DNA of 64,000 nt from Candidatus Methanoperedens sp. (GCA_026552955.1 JAPMTS010000011.1:21510-85509), one strand, 5' to 3'. Counted from the stretch's first letter, positions 14,009-24,318 are shown. Numbers and translations are program-made. The notes: a model not told the origin generated them from the sequence alone.

Positions 14009-14069
14009 GTCACCGACCACGCTTTAGAAAAGCGTGGCATCAGGGGGATGCTCGTGTGTTTAGTATTTC
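14009..14069. repeat. Hairpin repeat element, copy 1
   Basis: GTCACCGACC is followed by a perfect 9-bp stem (CCACGCTTT-AGA-AAAGCGTGG) and then GGCATC and GTATTTC. The same flanks, with a completely different but still self-complementary stem, recur at 46322-46384. It may be a small non-autonomous element or an IS end; its function is unknown. It lies just after the T-run downstream of rps7. Confidence 0.6.
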
Positions 14070-14222
14070 AATCGGTTTGGCTATTTTCATGGTTCTTTTC
14101 AGGCGCATAAAAAAGACAAGTTATTAAAGCATAACACCAATTGAATAAAATAAGATTATAAATACAAATGCTTTTGAACTTTACAGATTTCAGTTATATT
14201 TAAATAATCAGGAATGTAAGTT

Positions 14223-14426
14223 ATGATTATGTCTGAAGTTGATTTTGAGAGAAGAATTTTCCATGAACTTGATTCTATCAAAGCTGAGTTAAAAGATATC
14301 AGAGAGCACATGGTAGATGCGGATACAATTCTCACTGAAGAAGAAAGAAATTTTGTCGAAGAAAGCTTCAAACATGAAAAGCAAGGAAAACTAGTTTCTC
14401 TATCCGATTTTAAGACGAAATTGTAA
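14223..14426 (+). CDS. Probable antitoxin of a RelBE-like pair
   Basis: 67 residues, highly charged: an N-terminal helix (EVDFERRIFHELDSIKAELKDIREHM) and an acidic, Lys-rich C-terminal half ending in LVSLSDFKTKL. Such a two-part layout is typical of small archaeal antitoxins whose tail wraps a RelE toxin, but I cannot assign a named family. It starts at ATG 14223 or 14229. A TATA box TTATATTTAAAT at 14194-14205 lies about 26 bases upstream, so the mRNA is probably leaderless. The toxin remnant begins 6 bases after its stop, which supports the assignment. Confidence 0.6.
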   Translation: MIMSEVDFERRIFHELDSIKAELKDIREHMVDADTILTEEERNFVEESFKHEKQGKLVSLSDFKTKL

Positions 14427-14432
14427 ATTGAC

Positions 14433-14690
14433 ATGTTTGAGATTCTTCTAGATATTCCTGCACAAAAATTTTTGAAGAAACTTGATGAGCATACTGCTTT
14501 AAGAATTATAGAATCTATTGAAAAACTTGCTCAAGATCCAATACCACATGATTCAAAAAGAGTCATATGAATAAAAGAAAAAGTCTTTAGAATTAGAGTT
14601 GGAAAGTTTCGAGTCCTCTATAGGGTTGATTACAAAAATCTTCTATTAGTTGTTATCAAGATTGATACTCGAGAGAGTTCATATAACTAA
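14433..14690 (+). pseudogene. RelE/ParE-type toxin, broken by an in-frame TGA
   Basis: An 85-codon frame that reads MFEILLDIPAQKFLKKLD, then SIEKLAQDP, then after a TGA at 14568-14570 (codon 46) continues IKEKVFRIRVGKFRVLYRVDY to a normal TAA at 14688. The VFRIRVGKFRVLYRVD block is the core beta-sheet of RelE toxins, so the parts before and after the stop belong together. One base change from GGA (Gly is usual here) would give TGA. The toxin is therefore probably inactivated while its antitoxin is intact. A sequencing error is the main alternative. Selenocysteine is unlikely: no Sec insertion context and no Cys expected here. Confidence 0.75.
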
Positions 14691-14785
14691 TATCTCATAA
14701 AATTGATGTGCGCCTATTCTTTTCGGGATGTTTTTATAGTTTTTCATCTCCTATAGGAGCATAAATCCCCTATCGTCTGCAGTCA

Positions 14786-15001
14786 CTAAACCCCGTACTT
14801 AAGTATGAGGCCAGTAGCAGTCGGTTTTGAATTATGTTTATCTTGTGTTTGGATGTATTTCTCTACAACTTCCCAAGCATTCCCAACAGATCCATGATAG
14901 CAGCTTGGCCCCCACAAATGCTCATCACAAAACTCCTTGAGATGTGGAAATTCTTTCCTCAATATCCAATTCTTGACATGTCTTGCAAAGGATACCTTCA
15001 G
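14786..15001 (-). pseudogene. tnpA: IS200/IS605-type TnpA transposase, C-terminal remnant
   Basis: The minus strand encodes about 71 residues that match the C-terminal third of Y1 transposases: VSFARHVKNWILRKEFPHLK, HLWGPSCYHGSVGNAWE and VVEKYIQTQ, ending GLILKYGV and TAG. Upstream of 15001 the frame meets stops, and the catalytic His-x-His and most of the protein are absent. What remains is a relic of an IS200/IS605 insertion. A palindrome CTCCTATAGGAG at 14746-14757, just past its stop, may be the old right-end hairpin that TnpA recognises. Confidence 0.75.
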
Positions 15002-15127
15002 TTATCAATGCTCCTTCACCATCCCGGCTGAAATATCTGGTTCATATGGGCTGTTGGTGCTGATATTCTGAAGAATTGTAACCATGGTTTTGTAGGTTCC
15101 ATAAGTGGTTTCTTGATTTTCAAAGTG

Positions 15128-15137
15128 TTTATATAGG
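15128..15137 (+). promoter_or_regulatory. TATA box of fusA
   Basis: GTTTATATAG at 15128-15137 lies about 50 bases before the fusA ATG, with AGAGGTTA as ribosome-binding site at 15172-15179. It implies that fusA has its own promoter after the IS/toxin interruption. Confidence 0.5.
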
Positions 15138-15184
15138 ATTGAATAATAGAGCAATAAAAATTTTAAATATAAGAGGTTAATCAT

Positions 15185-17374
15185 ATGGGCAGACGAAAAA
15201 AAATGGTTGAACATGTCACTGAACTGATGGATAAACCAGAGTTTATCCGAAATATCGGTACAGTTGCACATATTGACCATGGAAAAACAACATTTTCAGA
15301 TAATCTACTTGCCGGTGCAGGCATGATCTCATCAGAACTGGCTGGCGAGCAATTATTTATGGATTCTGATGAAGAAGAACAAAGACGTGGAATTACTATT
15401 GACTCTGCAACTGTTTCAATGGTGCATAGTTATGAAGGACAGGAATATCTTATCAACCTTATCGATACACCAGGACACGTTGACTTTGGCGGCGACGTAA
15501 CTCGCGCCATGAGGGCCGTGGACGGGGCAGTTGTGCTTGTTGATGCTGTCGAAGGTCCGATGCCACAGACTGAAACCGTTCTGCGTCAGGCGCTTCGTGA
15601 AAATGTAACACCGATTCTTTTCATCAACAAGGTTGACCGACTAATTAATGAGATAAAGCTTACACCTGCTGATATGCAGATGCGATTGGGGCTTGTTATT
15701 GATAAAGTCAATAAGATCGTTAAAGGCCTGAAACCGGGCGAATATGAAAGACTGAAGCTTGATCCTGCAGCCGGCAAAGTTGCATTCGGATCCGCATTAA
15801 ATAACTGGGCGATAAGCATTCCCTATATGAAAAAGACTGGCATCGGGTTTAAAGAAATAATCGAATTATGCCAGGCCGATAAGCAGAATGAACTTGCTTT
15901 GAAATGTCCGCTTCATGTAGTAATGAATGATATGATTATAAGATTCCTGCCAAGCCCTGTTAAGGCACAACAGGAAAGAATAAAAGTCATCTGGCATGGA
16001 GATAAAGAAAGCGAGATCGGAAAATCCATGATAAACGTTGACAGGAATGGCAAGATAGCGTTAATGATAACTGATATTACCACCGACCCGCATGCGGGTG
16101 AAATAGCAAGTGGCAGGCTTTTCTCAGGTACTCTGGAAAGGGGCAAGGAAGTTTTTATTTCAGGAATGCCAAATGCTAACAGGATACAGTCTGTGGGTAT
16201 ATTCATGGGTCCTGAAAGAATTGAATGTGATAATATCCCTGCCGGAAATATCGTAGCAGTAACCGGTTTAAGTGATGCGATCGTAGGTTCTACAGCCTCA
16301 GGCGATAAGAGTATGACTCCATTTGAGAGCATAAGGCATGTCAGTGAACCTGTTATGACCGTTGCTGTTGAAGCTAAACACATGAAAGACCTGCCAAAAC
16401 TTGTTGAAGTTTTAAGACAGGTCGCAAAAGAAGATCCCACCCTTAAAGTAATGATAAACCAGGAAACTGGTGAACATCTGCTTGCAGGAATGGGTGAACT
16501 TCATCTTGAAGTAGTAGCAGGCAGGATCAAGCGTGACAAACATGTTGATATCACGACATCCAAACCGCTTGTAGTCTATAGGGAAACGATCACCAGTCAC
16601 GTCGGGCCTGTTGAAGGAAAATCCCCCAACCGCCATAACAGGTTTTATGTTGAAGTTGAACCTCTGAACCCGGCAATAATTGAACTTATCAAGAATAATG
16701 AGGTTTCAATGAGACAGGGAGAAGTGGAGCGCAGGGATACGCTGATGAAAGCTGGAATGTCTAAGGATGAAGCCAAGAGTATTGCCCATATTTTTGAAAC
16801 AAATATGTATATTGATATGACCAAAGGTATCCAGTACCTGCATGAAACAATGGAACTCATCCTGGAAGGATTTGAGGAGGTCATGAAGGCTGGACCGTTA
16901 TCCCGTGAACCTGTGATGGGAGTTAAAGTGAAATTGATGGATGCAAAGCTCCATGAAGACGCTGTCCACAGGGGACCCGCACAGGTCATTCCCGCATCAA
17001 GACAGGCGATCCAGGCAGCGATGCTCATGGCCGGGGCTACCCTTCTTGAACCATTCCAGAAAGTGTTCATCCACGTCCCGCATGACCAGATGGGCGGCGC
17101 AATGCGTGAAATGCAGGGAAGGCGAGGCTCTATTCTTGATATGCAATCAGAAGGCGACATGACCATTATCGAATCAAAAGCACCCGTTGCACAATTGTTC
17201 GGGTTCTCCGGGGATATCCGCTCCGCTACTGAAGGCAGGGCCATGTGGAGTACTGAATTCGTAGGATTTGAACCAATCCCGGGGAATATGCTCAATGAGA
17301 TCGTGATGGCTATCAGGCAAAGGAAAGGACTTAAACTCGAATTGCCAAAACCAAGTGATTTTATAAGTCCGTGA
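15185..17374 (+). CDS. fusA: Translation elongation factor 2 (aEF-2)
   Basis: 729 residues, normal for archaeal EF-2. GTPase motifs: AHIDHGKTT (residues 28-36), [14 protein letters not shown] and NKVD. Domain IV carries the diphthamide site: DAVHRG with His595, the residue modified in archaea and eukaryotes. EF-2 drives ribosomal translocation. It has its own TATA box and a ribosome-binding site AGAGGTTA. Confidence 0.98.
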   Translation: MGRRKKMVEHVTELMDKPEFIRNIGTVAHIDHGKTTFSDNLLAGAGMISSELAGEQLFMDSDEEEQRRGITIDSATVSMVHSYEGQEYLINLIDTPGHVDFGGDVTRAMRAVDGAVVLVDAVEGPMPQTETVLRQALRENVTPILFINKVDRLINEIKLTPADMQMRLGLVIDKVNKIVKGLKPGEYERLKLDPAAGKVAFGSALNNWAISIPYMKKTGIGFKEIIELCQADKQNELALKCPLHVVMNDMIIRFLPSPVKAQQERIKVIWHGDKESEIGKSMINVDRNGKIALMITDITTDPHAGEIASGRLFSGTLERGKEVFISGMPNANRIQSVGIFMGPERIECDNIPAGNIVAVTGLSDAIVGSTASGDKSMTPFESIRHVSEPVMTVAVEAKHMKDLPKLVEVLRQVAKEDPTLKVMINQETGEHLLAGMGELHLEVVAGRIKRDKHVDITTSKPLVVYRETITSHVGPVEGKSPNRHNRFYVEVEPLNPAIIELIKNNEVSMRQGEVERRDTLMKAGMSKDEAKSIAHIFETNMYIDMTKGIQYLHETMELILEGFEEVMKAGPLSREPVMGVKVKLMDAKLHEDAVHRGPAQVIPASRQAIQAAMLMAGATLLEPFQKVFIHVPHDQMGGAMREMQGRRGSILDMQSEGDMTIIESKAPVAQLFGFSGDIRSATEGRAMWSTEFVGFEPIPGNMLNEIVMAIRQRKGLKLELPKPSDFISP

Positions 17375-17486
17375 TGCAGACCCCGAATTTAATTTCAGGC
17401 ATAATGGGACTTTCAACGGAAGGTTTAAAAACAAAAACAACAATACGAACACAAAACAATCTTCAATAAATATTAGGAGAAATATT

Positions 17487-18755
17487 ATGGCAGAAAAACC
17501 ACATTTAAATTTAGCAGTTATCGGGCATATCGACCACGGGAAATCAACCCTCGTAGGAAGATTATTGTTTGAAACTGGTGCGGTACCACCACACATCATA
17601 GAAAAGTATAGGGAAGAAGCAAAAGCCAAAGGTAAAGAATCCTTCGTCTTTGCATGGGTCATGGACTCACTCAAGGAAGAGAGGGATAGAGGTATCACGA
17701 TTGATGTCGCTCACCAGCGATTTGATACCGCAAAATATTATTTTACTATAGTTGACTGCCCTGGCCACAGGGATTTCGTAAAGAACATGATTACAGGTGC
17801 CTCACAGGCAGATGCAGCCATACTTGTATGCGCTGGCAAAGAAGGCGTCCAGTCACAAACCAAAGAACACGTATTCCTTTCAAGAACCCTTGGTATTACA
17901 CAGTTGATCATAGCCATCAACAAGATGGATGAAGTCAACTATGATAAAGCAAGATTTGACGCAGTTAAAGCCGAGCTCAGCACACTTCTCAAAATGGTGG
18001 GGTATAAACCCGATGATATTAATTTCATTCCCACATCGGCTTTTAAGGGCGATAACCTTGCAAAGTTAAGCGAGAATACAAAATGGTATACAGGACCCAC
18101 ATTGCTTGCGGCTCTTGACTTGTTGAAACTGCCGGAGAAACCCGTGACATTACCACTTCGCATTCCTGTCCAGGATGCTTACACTATTTCCGGTATCGGA
18201 ACAGTTCCGGTGGGAAGGGTTGAGACCGGAAGGATGAAACCCGGTGATAAAATAATATTCATGCCGGCCAAAGCTGTCGGTGAAGTAAAATCCATTGAAA
18301 TGCATCACCAGGAGATCAAAGAAGCGCTTCCCGGAGACAACATCGGATGGAACGTAAGAGGTGTTGAGAAGAAAGATATCAGGCGCGGTGACGTCTGCGG
18401 ACCTACCGACAGACCCCCGGCAGTTGCAGAAGAATTCACCGCCCAGATAGTAGTATTACAGCACCCTTCAGCAATTACCATTGGTTATACGCCAGTTTTG
18501 CACTGCCACACTGCGCAGGTTGCAGGAACGATCACAGCAATTTTAAAGAAACTTGATCCAAAGACAGGCCAGACAGCTGCAGAAAATCCCGATTTCATAA
18601 AAGCCGGGGATGCCGCTATCGTGACGATCAAACCAGCAAAACCGCTGTGTATCGAGAAAGTAAAAGAGATTCCCCAGCTCGGTCGCTTTGCGATTCGTGA
18701 TATGGGAATGACAATTGCAGCTGGCATGGTCCAGGACATTAAATTGAGAATTTAA
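17487..18755 (+). CDS. tuf: Translation elongation factor 1-alpha (aEF-1A)
   Basis: 422 residues, the usual length. G-motifs: GHIDHGKST (13-21), [14 protein letters not shown] and NKMD; the beta-barrel domains II and III follow with [13 protein letters not shown] and the C-terminal [15 protein letters not shown]. It delivers aminoacyl-tRNA to the ribosome. Promoter-like GGTTTAAAAAC lies at 17423-17433 and AGGAGAAA precedes the ATG, so it may be transcribed separately from fusA and together with rps10 35 bases downstream. Confidence 0.98.
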   Translation: MAEKPHLNLAVIGHIDHGKSTLVGRLLFETGAVPPHIIEKYREEAKAKGKESFVFAWVMDSLKEERDRGITIDVAHQRFDTAKYYFTIVDCPGHRDFVKNMITGASQADAAILVCAGKEGVQSQTKEHVFLSRTLGITQLIIAINKMDEVNYDKARFDAVKAELSTLLKMVGYKPDDINFIPTSAFKGDNLAKLSENTKWYTGPTLLAALDLLKLPEKPVTLPLRIPVQDAYTISGIGTVPVGRVETGRMKPGDKIIFMPAKAVGEVKSIEMHHQEIKEALPGDNIGWNVRGVEKKDIRRGDVCGPTDRPPAVAEEFTAQIVVLQHPSAITIGYTPVLHCHTAQVAGTITAILKKLDPKTGQTAAENPDFIKAGDAAIVTIKPAKPLCIEKVKEIPQLGRFAIRDMGMTIAAGMVQDIKLRI

Positions 18756-18789
18756 AAATCTCAATTTTCACAATAAAACGGTGTAATTT

Positions 18790-19101
18790 ATGGTTCAGAA
18801 AGCAAGAATACGTTTATCTGGAACAAGTCCCATCACCCTTGATGGAATATGTTCCCAGGTAAAAGATATCGCAGTTAAGACCGGAGTAAGCATTTGCGGC
18901 CCGGTTCCCCTGCCTACCAAGAAATTAGTTGTGCCATGCAGGAAAAGCCCTGATGGTGAAGGAAGTTCAACATGGGATCACTGGGAGATGAGAGTCCATA
19001 AGAGGCTCATTGACCTTGATGCTGATGAAAGGGCGCTGCGCCAGTTAATGCGCATACAGGTTCCCAAGGATATCAGTATTGAGATTGTTCTTACCAGTTA
19101 A
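18790..19101 (+). CDS. rps10: Ribosomal protein S10 (uS10)
   Basis: 103 residues. Shows uS10 features: [25 protein letters not shown] and [19 protein letters not shown], ending IVLTS. It follows EF-1alpha by 34 bases, the conserved archaeal tuf-rpsJ pair. T-rich sequence right after the stop marks the end of the operon. Confidence 0.98.
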   Translation: MVQKARIRLSGTSPITLDGICSQVKDIAVKTGVSICGPVPLPTKKLVVPCRKSPDGEGSSTWDHWEMRVHKRLIDLDADERALRQLMRIQVPKDISIEIVLTS

Positions 19102-19121
19102 TTTTTTTCCTGTTTTTTTTA
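19102..19121 (+). terminator. T-rich terminator after rps10
   Basis: Two T-runs (T7 and T8 separated by CCTG) directly follow the rps10 stop. Archaeal RNA polymerase terminates at such oligo-T tracts without needing a hairpin. The next gene lies convergently on the minus strand. Confidence 0.55.
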
Positions 19122-19126
19122 GTTGA

Positions 19127-19696
19127 TTAAATCTTCCATTTGCCATCATGTTGTTTACGAAGTTCTAAATGTATTTCACCAGATACATATTTTACACTGG
19201 CAGATACCATATTCTGTGAAATATCATCTTCCCCTGGTTCAAGACTGAATATATATGGATCGTTGATATTTTTAAAATTACTTCTATATTCTTCAAGTAT
19301 TTTCATGGAATCATAACCTTTCCTTTTCCAATAATCTTGAGAATTATCCGTCATCATTAGTTCCAAAGCTGAATCGTCCCCATTCGAAATAGCTTCAACT
19401 ACGGCCAGAACGGATTCTTTCGGGTCAGAAAGATTATATATGAGATTCTTATGCCCGGAATCCCATTTTACTTTGCCGGGTCTCAAGAATGCCTTATATC
19501 CTTCTGAAGTATTGATTATTTCAACATCGATCATAACTGAATACTCATTTCTGAGATCTTCTTCAAGCTTAAGGTCAGGACGCTTTTCACCTAATAAATA
19601 ATATAATGCTGTACTTATTACTAATAACAGAAGCAATGCCCCCAATACTGTAACTATTATTGTCCCCATCCTCTTTGTTATATCTGTCATTGGCAT
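19127..19696 (-). CDS. Membrane-anchored protein with extracytoplasmic domain, unknown
   Basis: 189 residues. One N-terminal transmembrane segment (MGTIIVTVLGALLLLLVISTALYYLLG, about residues 11-37) is followed by a soluble outside domain of about 150 residues. The second half (SVLAVVEAISNGDD, WKRKGYDSMKILEEYRSNF, then a beta-rich stretch ending ELRKQHDGKWKI) looks like an NTF2-like or DUF4878-type lipoprotein fold, but this is a resemblance only. It faces rps10 convergently and is divergent to the pilin-like operon, which may share its surface location. Confidence 0.6.
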   Translation of the reverse strand: MPMTDITKRMGTIIVTVLGALLLLLVISTALYYLLGEKRPDLKLEEDLRNEYSVMIDVEIINTSEGYKAFLRPGKVKWDSGHKNLIYNLSDPKESVLAVVEAISNGDDSALELMMTDNSQDYWKRKGYDSMKILEEYRSNFKNINDPYIFSLEPGEDDISQNMVSASVKYVSGEIHLELRKQHDGKWKI

Positions 19697-19808
19697 TCCT
19701 ATTATTTTTTTTTAAATATTTATCTACTTATTGTATGAAAAATTTTACATTTTAATCTTACACAATCCTTAATATATCTTAAGCTAATTATACCTTATCA
19801 TCATACTT

Positions 19809-20330
19809 GTGAGTATAATAATGATAAAAAAAGAGATCAATAATTGTGAAGGACTGATCAGCATAGACTACATAGTGGGTATTTCAATATTTATTCTCTC
19901 TGTCTTTTTCCTTTTCAATATACTGACAAGCATGTTCATTCCCTTCGAATCTACATCAGATGAAGTAAAAGCAATGTCTAACAGGATAGGCGCGATACTT
20001 GTGGAGAGCCAGAGTGGGCTTATAACAAATGGATTAAGTCCAAATATCATTGATCCAGTCAGAGTTTCCGAGTTCAATGAATCTCTTAATAATCCATTGG
20101 AATTTGATGCCAAGATGGCAGAACTGGGACTTCATTCAAATGAAACAAAATATAAATTGAATATTTCTTTAAATTATATAAATGGTAGCATTTATATGTC
20201 CGGATCCAGTCCCATGCTTTTGGGAGGGTCGCTTTCTGACCAATTCACTAATGTGGCAAAGACATCTCGCATTGTATATCTGCCATCTGATTCCAGGATG
20301 CTTATGCTTGAGGTGAAGGTGTGGCTATGA
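19809..20330 (+). CDS. Pilin-like membrane-anchored protein 1 (DUF7287-type)
   Basis: 173 residues. A short charged N-terminus (MIIMIKKEINNCEG; the functional start may be the internal ATG at 19821) precedes a hydrophobic helix (IDYIVGISIFILSVFFLFNIL), then an outside domain with N-glycosylation sequons. It resembles the DUF7287 proteins that occur with DUF7288/7266/7289 partners in euryarchaeal pilus-like clusters; I assign this by layout rather than by a search. It is first in a six-gene operon with overlapping starts. Confidence 0.65.
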   Translation: MSIIMIKKEINNCEGLISIDYIVGISIFILSVFFLFNILTSMFIPFESTSDEVKAMSNRIGAILVESQSGLITNGLSPNIIDPVRVSEFNESLNNPLEFDAKMAELGLHSNETKYKLNISLNYINGSIYMSGSSPMLLGGSLSDQFTNVAKTSRIVYLPSDSRMLMLEVKVWL

Positions 20331-20890
20331 TCAATGATTCAAATGCACAAATATACACCCTTGAAGGAATCGCAACTGCAATACTTATGATAGGTGTTGT
20401 AATATTCATAGTAAAAGCGGCGCCGCTTACACCCCTTACGGCATCGTATCTTCACCAGAGCGTGGAGGAACAGATAGAAACATGGGGAAACGATTTGCTG
20501 ACGGTTATGGACTATGTTCCGGAGGTTAGTTTAAATTCACAGCTCAAGCAAAGTATTATTGACTGGAAAGGACAGGAGTTTGATGGCCAGGCACAGGTTA
20601 TACCTCAAACAGTAAATTTAACCGCAAGTTCTTTAAAAGAGGTCTTTGGAAATTCCGGAATAGCATACAACCTTGAGCTTTCCTTTTCCACACCTTCAGG
20701 AATTTCAACAAGAGCGATGTTATGGAATGGAAGACCTTCTGATAATGCGGTGATAGCAAGCAGGAAAATAATTCTCCATGATGAAGATATGAGCACGAAT
20801 CCCACTCTTTCTGCGATCATACCTGATATGGACACGTTCACAAAATTTTACAATATGGTTGATGTGAGGTTAACATTATGGTGGATCTAA
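20321..20890 (+). CDS. Pilin-like membrane-anchored protein 2 (DUF7288-type)
   Basis: 189 residues. N-terminal helix (LEGIATAILMIGVVIFIVKAAPLTPLT) preceded by a polar leader, then a domain with IETWGNDLLTVMDYV, close to the DUF7288 pattern seen beside DUF7287 genes. It starts inside the end of the previous gene (GTG 20321 or the ATG at 20327) and overlaps the next by 13 bases. The overlap chain indicates one transcript and probably one surface complex. Confidence 0.65.
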   Translation: MAMINDSNAQIYTLEGIATAILMIGVVIFIVKAAPLTPLTASYLHQSVEEQIETWGNDLLTVMDYVPEVSLNSQLKQSIIDWKGQEFDGQAQVIPQTVNLTASSLKEVFGNSGIAYNLELSFSTPSGISTRAMLWNGRPSDNAVIASRKIILHDEDMSTNPTLSAIIPDMDTFTKFYNMVDVRLTLWWI

Positions 20891-22539
20891 AATCGAATGA
20901 AAGCGGGCAGTTGATGCTCCTTACCGGTTTATTGATCATTCTGCAGGTAATAATTTACACGACTTTACTTAACAATTTGATATTTACGAATAACATGCCT
21001 TCAAGCGGACTTGACATATCCAAATATGATATTCGGGAAATAAGGTCATTGACTGAGGTAGATATTAAGAAGGCAGCTAACTATGCCAATACCAGTGTTT
21101 CTGATCCTACCAACCAGACCTTGGTAGAGAATTATTTTATGAGTTACATATACAATTATTCCAATTCAGTAAATAAAATGTATTCGAACAGGGGTGCATC
21201 TGTTGAAATTTTGCTTAATAATGTGACATTCAACATGACCACAAGCAAATTAACCGCCAATAAATATTTCATAGAACGAAGAATCGAAACATTTCCCGTT
21301 GGTTCTCTCATAATACCAATGGATGGGAACCAGACAAATATGATGAAAACATATGGGCTGATATTTAAAATTGTAGATGATACAAATGCTTCGGGACTGA
21401 GCAGTATCCGTATTCCAGTATATGAGTTATTACAGAATCCGGTAAACAGTACCGTTCCTGGTTTTTACAGTTCGATCTACACAGATAATAATGCCTCTAT
21501 CACTGTTGACAACATTGTGCAATACAGGAACTATTCAGGGGGACCTTTCGTAATAAGTAACAGTTCTATCAATGAAATTTCAAGGCAGATGATTTTGGAC
21601 GAAGCTTCAAACAAGGGCATCACGGTCCATGAATTAAAGGAACAATACACACATAATTACACGGTAAAAATGGTCGTTCCCCCCAGAGTTGCGTTTTTTG
21701 CAAGCTCAAATGTTGAACTGATGCAGCAGTATTATATCAATAGCGATGTCCCTGTTACGCAGCTTAACCAGACAGAAATAACAGGAGGAAATCTGACACA
21801 GTTCGACATACTGACAATACCACATGAAGATATGACTGGTTTCCCTAATATCATCAATCCCATCGTAGGGTGGGTTGCAAATGGGGGAGTAACACATATT
21901 GAATGTGCTGGAACGGATACTATGGATGATGCCATTGAAGCAAATGCAATTGCCGGGCCTGCAAAACCATGGTATGGGTTTATAGGCATCACCAGATCAG
22001 ATGAATTACCCAATGGTACAAATATCCCCTATCCCGGAATCAAGCTGCTGGACAATTCAACACTTTCATATAACAACTCTCCACCAATGCCGCTTTCCGG
22101 ATTATCAGACCCGGGCGCGCCATATAATCCATTGACCCAGTCAAGTATAACAAATGGGACTTACGGTACAAACAACGGATTGACAAAGGCATTTTCCCTT
22201 CGCAATGCCGGTGAAGTTAATCCTGCCACGAATATTCTGGGGTATGCCGTAAAATCCGATGGAACTGTCTTGAACGGGGATTATGACGATGATGGAATCA
22301 GCGAACCGCAGCTGATGTATCTTGAAGCGCCATACGATAATGGGCTTGTTATTTATGTAGCAGGGCATAACCTGTCTGAACGCAATCCCAGTGGTGAGAG
22401 GTTAATATTTGAATCCTTTTTTGCAGCTTCGATGCGAAATCAGGAGATCACCGTCGTTTCTGCAAAAAATATAAATGTTACTATAAAATATTCTGATGGA
22501 AAAATGAATTATTCTGATACTTTCCTCATCAACATATGA
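20878..22539 (+). CDS. Large pilin-like surface protein 3
   Basis: 553 residues. N-terminus SNESGQLMLLTGLLIILQVIIYTTLLNNL is a polar leader plus hydrophobic helix, as in DUF7261-type proteins. A large outside region follows, rich in Asn-x-Ser/Thr sequons. Residues about 265-500 contain RVAFFASSNVELMQQYY, a DILTIPHEDM step and YVAGHNLSERN near the end, arranged like a ThuA/glutamine-amidotransferase-like alpha/beta fold. That similarity is weak. Likely anchored in the membrane and facing outside. It overlaps gene 2 and is followed by gene 4 after 9 bases. Confidence 0.6.
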   Translation: MVDLKSNESGQLMLLTGLLIILQVIIYTTLLNNLIFTNNMPSSGLDISKYDIREIRSLTEVDIKKAANYANTSVSDPTNQTLVENYFMSYIYNYSNSVNKMYSNRGASVEILLNNVTFNMTTSKLTANKYFIERRIETFPVGSLIIPMDGNQTNMMKTYGLIFKIVDDTNASGLSSIRIPVYELLQNPVNSTVPGFYSSIYTDNNASITVDNIVQYRNYSGGPFVISNSSINEISRQMILDEASNKGITVHELKEQYTHNYTVKMVVPPRVAFFASSNVELMQQYYINSDVPVTQLNQTEITGGNLTQFDILTIPHEDMTGFPNIINPIVGWVANGGVTHIECAGTDTMDDAIEANAIAGPAKPWYGFIGITRSDELPNGTNIPYPGIKLLDNSTLSYNNSPPMPLSGLSDPGAPYNPLTQSSITNGTYGTNNGLTKAFSLRNAGEVNPATNILGYAVKSDGTVLNGDYDDDGISEPQLMYLEAPYDNGLVIYVAGHNLSERNPSGERLIFESFFAASMRNQEITVVSAKNINVTIKYSDGKMNYSDTFLINI

Positions 22540-22548
22540 TGTGAGACC

Positions 22549-24318
22549 ATGACATTTTCAAACATTTTAAAAAATGAATCTGGCGCCAGCACTGTAATTG
22601 AGACAGTACTCCTTTTTGCCATTTCCGTTATTTTCCTTGGTATTATTTATACTTCATTCCAGGGATTGAATGATAGACAGACCGAGATAGTGATGAAGGA
22701 ACAATACCTTTCAATTGGTAATGATATTGCCAATAAGATATCAGACATGACCATTTATGCAAAAGCAAGTCTTTCAGATGGGGCGACAATTAATATCCAA
22801 TCTGATATTTATATGCCATTACTAATTGCTGATAATCCTTATTCAGTTAAAATGGCCACCGGTAAAATAATATTTGAGTCAACGGGCGGCCCATACGTTA
22901 AGGTAAATATTCCCATAAGCAATGATATCAATATTGCTGATAATAGTACAATATTCAGTACAGGTGATACATTTGAATTGATGTATGATTCGCAAAGTGG
23001 AGCAATCTTTTTTTCAGAGGGTGGAGTCATCCCCCCACCCGATTTTAATGCGCCCACAATTTCGTTCATATCACCCGATGAAGAAGAAATCATCAGTAAT
23101 ACCACATTTATAAATGTCTCAACATGGGATGATGTAGGCGTTACTAAAGTGCAATATTATGTAGATGAAATTTATCAATACACTTCGGGGGAAGATTGGT
23201 TATGGGATACAACAACAATGTCTGATGGGACCTATAATGTAACTGCTATTGCATACGATTCAGCAGGCCATTCAAAAGCTGCGACACGGAAATTTACATT
23301 AAACAATGGGATATCTTTTCCCCCGGCAATAACTATCATTTCTCCGACAGATAATGAATCCACTGATTTTCGAAGGCCAGTAATAAAATTCAAGATAACG
23401 GATGATATCGGGATAGATTTTGGCTCGATCATTCTTTTAGTTGATGGCGTTAACAGGATATCAAATGTGACTTTTTCAACTGTTAACACCAAATTAACCA
23501 CCCTGACCTACATTCCTTCGAGTAATATGAACATCTCTGATCATAGTGTAGAAGTGCATGTTAATGATACGGATGGGACAATTCATGAAACCGTAGCTTA
23601 TTGGGATTTTACCATCGATGCCATAATAGATTCAGATAATCCCGCAGTATCGATAGATTGGCCGGGAATGGATTCTGACCTGGTGCCCGGCAGTGTGGTA
23701 AAAATGACATATACTGCCTCAGACGCAAGTTCCGGCATTGACAATATTACCCTTAATGTGACACGTAATGATGGTTTGTTCTATACTCATTTTCAACAGG
23801 TTGCAGAATATCCCATTATTATTAAGAATACCGGTTCAATAAGCTGGCCATTTGACCCTGATATTTTAATTGAGGGCAAGAATTATACCTATAATATGAA
23901 AGTTTATGATAGAAGCGGAAAAAACAAAAGTGCCACTGCCGGGCCTTTCAAAGTCCTGTCGACAGGGCAGGCAAGTAAATTAGTTGAGGATACTGGCAGT
24001 GTGTCAGTTGCAGGCACTCAGGTGAATAACATCCAGATAAAGAAAAGCAGTGGCACTGTATCTCTTTCGAAAATCACTGTTATTTGGACTCCAACAAACA
24101 GTTCACAAAAAATTACACGTATTGATATTGACGGCAGTACATATTGGAATGGCAATAGTGAATCTGGGATTGTATTGACTTTAACATCACCATATACTGT
24201 GAGGAGTTCATTTAAATCAATTGATTTGAGTTTTAATTATAGTATGTCAGGTAAAGCATTCACCATTGTTTTCCAGATGAGCGATTCAACAACAAAGACC
24301 ATTACATTTAATACTTGA
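22549..24318 (+). CDS. Pilin-like protein 4 with Ig-like tail (DUF7266-type)
   Basis: 589 residues. The N-terminus KNESGASTVIETVLLFAISVIF is a class III signal/pilin-like leader (polar, GAS, then hydrophobic helix with the Glu that pilins use for assembly). After a roughly 130-residue pilin-type head come at least three bacterial Ig-like units (starting near APTISFISPDEEE, AITIISPTDNES and NPAVSIDWPGMDS) and a C-terminal beta domain. Ig tails on a pilin-like head suggest a tip or adhesive subunit. Overlaps gene 5 by four bases. Confidence 0.65.
   Translation: MTFSNILKNESGASTVIETVLLFAISVIFLGIIYTSFQGLNDRQTEIVMKEQYLSIGNDIANKISDMTIYAKASLSDGATINIQSDIYMPLLIADNPYSVKMATGKIIFESTGGPYVKVNIPISNDINIADNSTIFSTGDTFELMYDSQSGAIFFSEGGVIPPPDFNAPTISFISPDEEEIISNTTFINVSTWDDVGVTKVQYYVDEIYQYTSGEDWLWDTTTMSDGTYNVTAIAYDSAGHSKAATRKFTLNNGISFPPAITIISPTDNESTDFRRPVIKFKITDDIGIDFGSIILLVDGVNRISNVTFSTVNTKLTTLTYIPSSNMNISDHSVEVHVNDTDGTIHETVAYWDFTIDAIIDSDNPAVSIDWPGMDSDLVPGSVVKMTYTASDASSGIDNITLNVTRNDGLFYTHFQQVAEYPIIIKNTGSISWPFDPDILIEGKNYTYNMKVYDRSGKNKSATAGPFKVLSTGQASKLVEDTGSVSVAGTQVNNIQIKKSSGTVSLSKITVIWTPTNSSQKITRIDIDGSTYWNGNSESGIVLTLTSPYTVRSSFKSIDLSFNYSMSGKAFTIVFQMSDSTTKTITFNT

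Noticed and set aside
14568..14570. TGA in the toxin gene as selenocysteine
   Set aside because: No Cys is expected at that position in RelE toxins and no insertion element is visible; a nonsense mutation is simpler.
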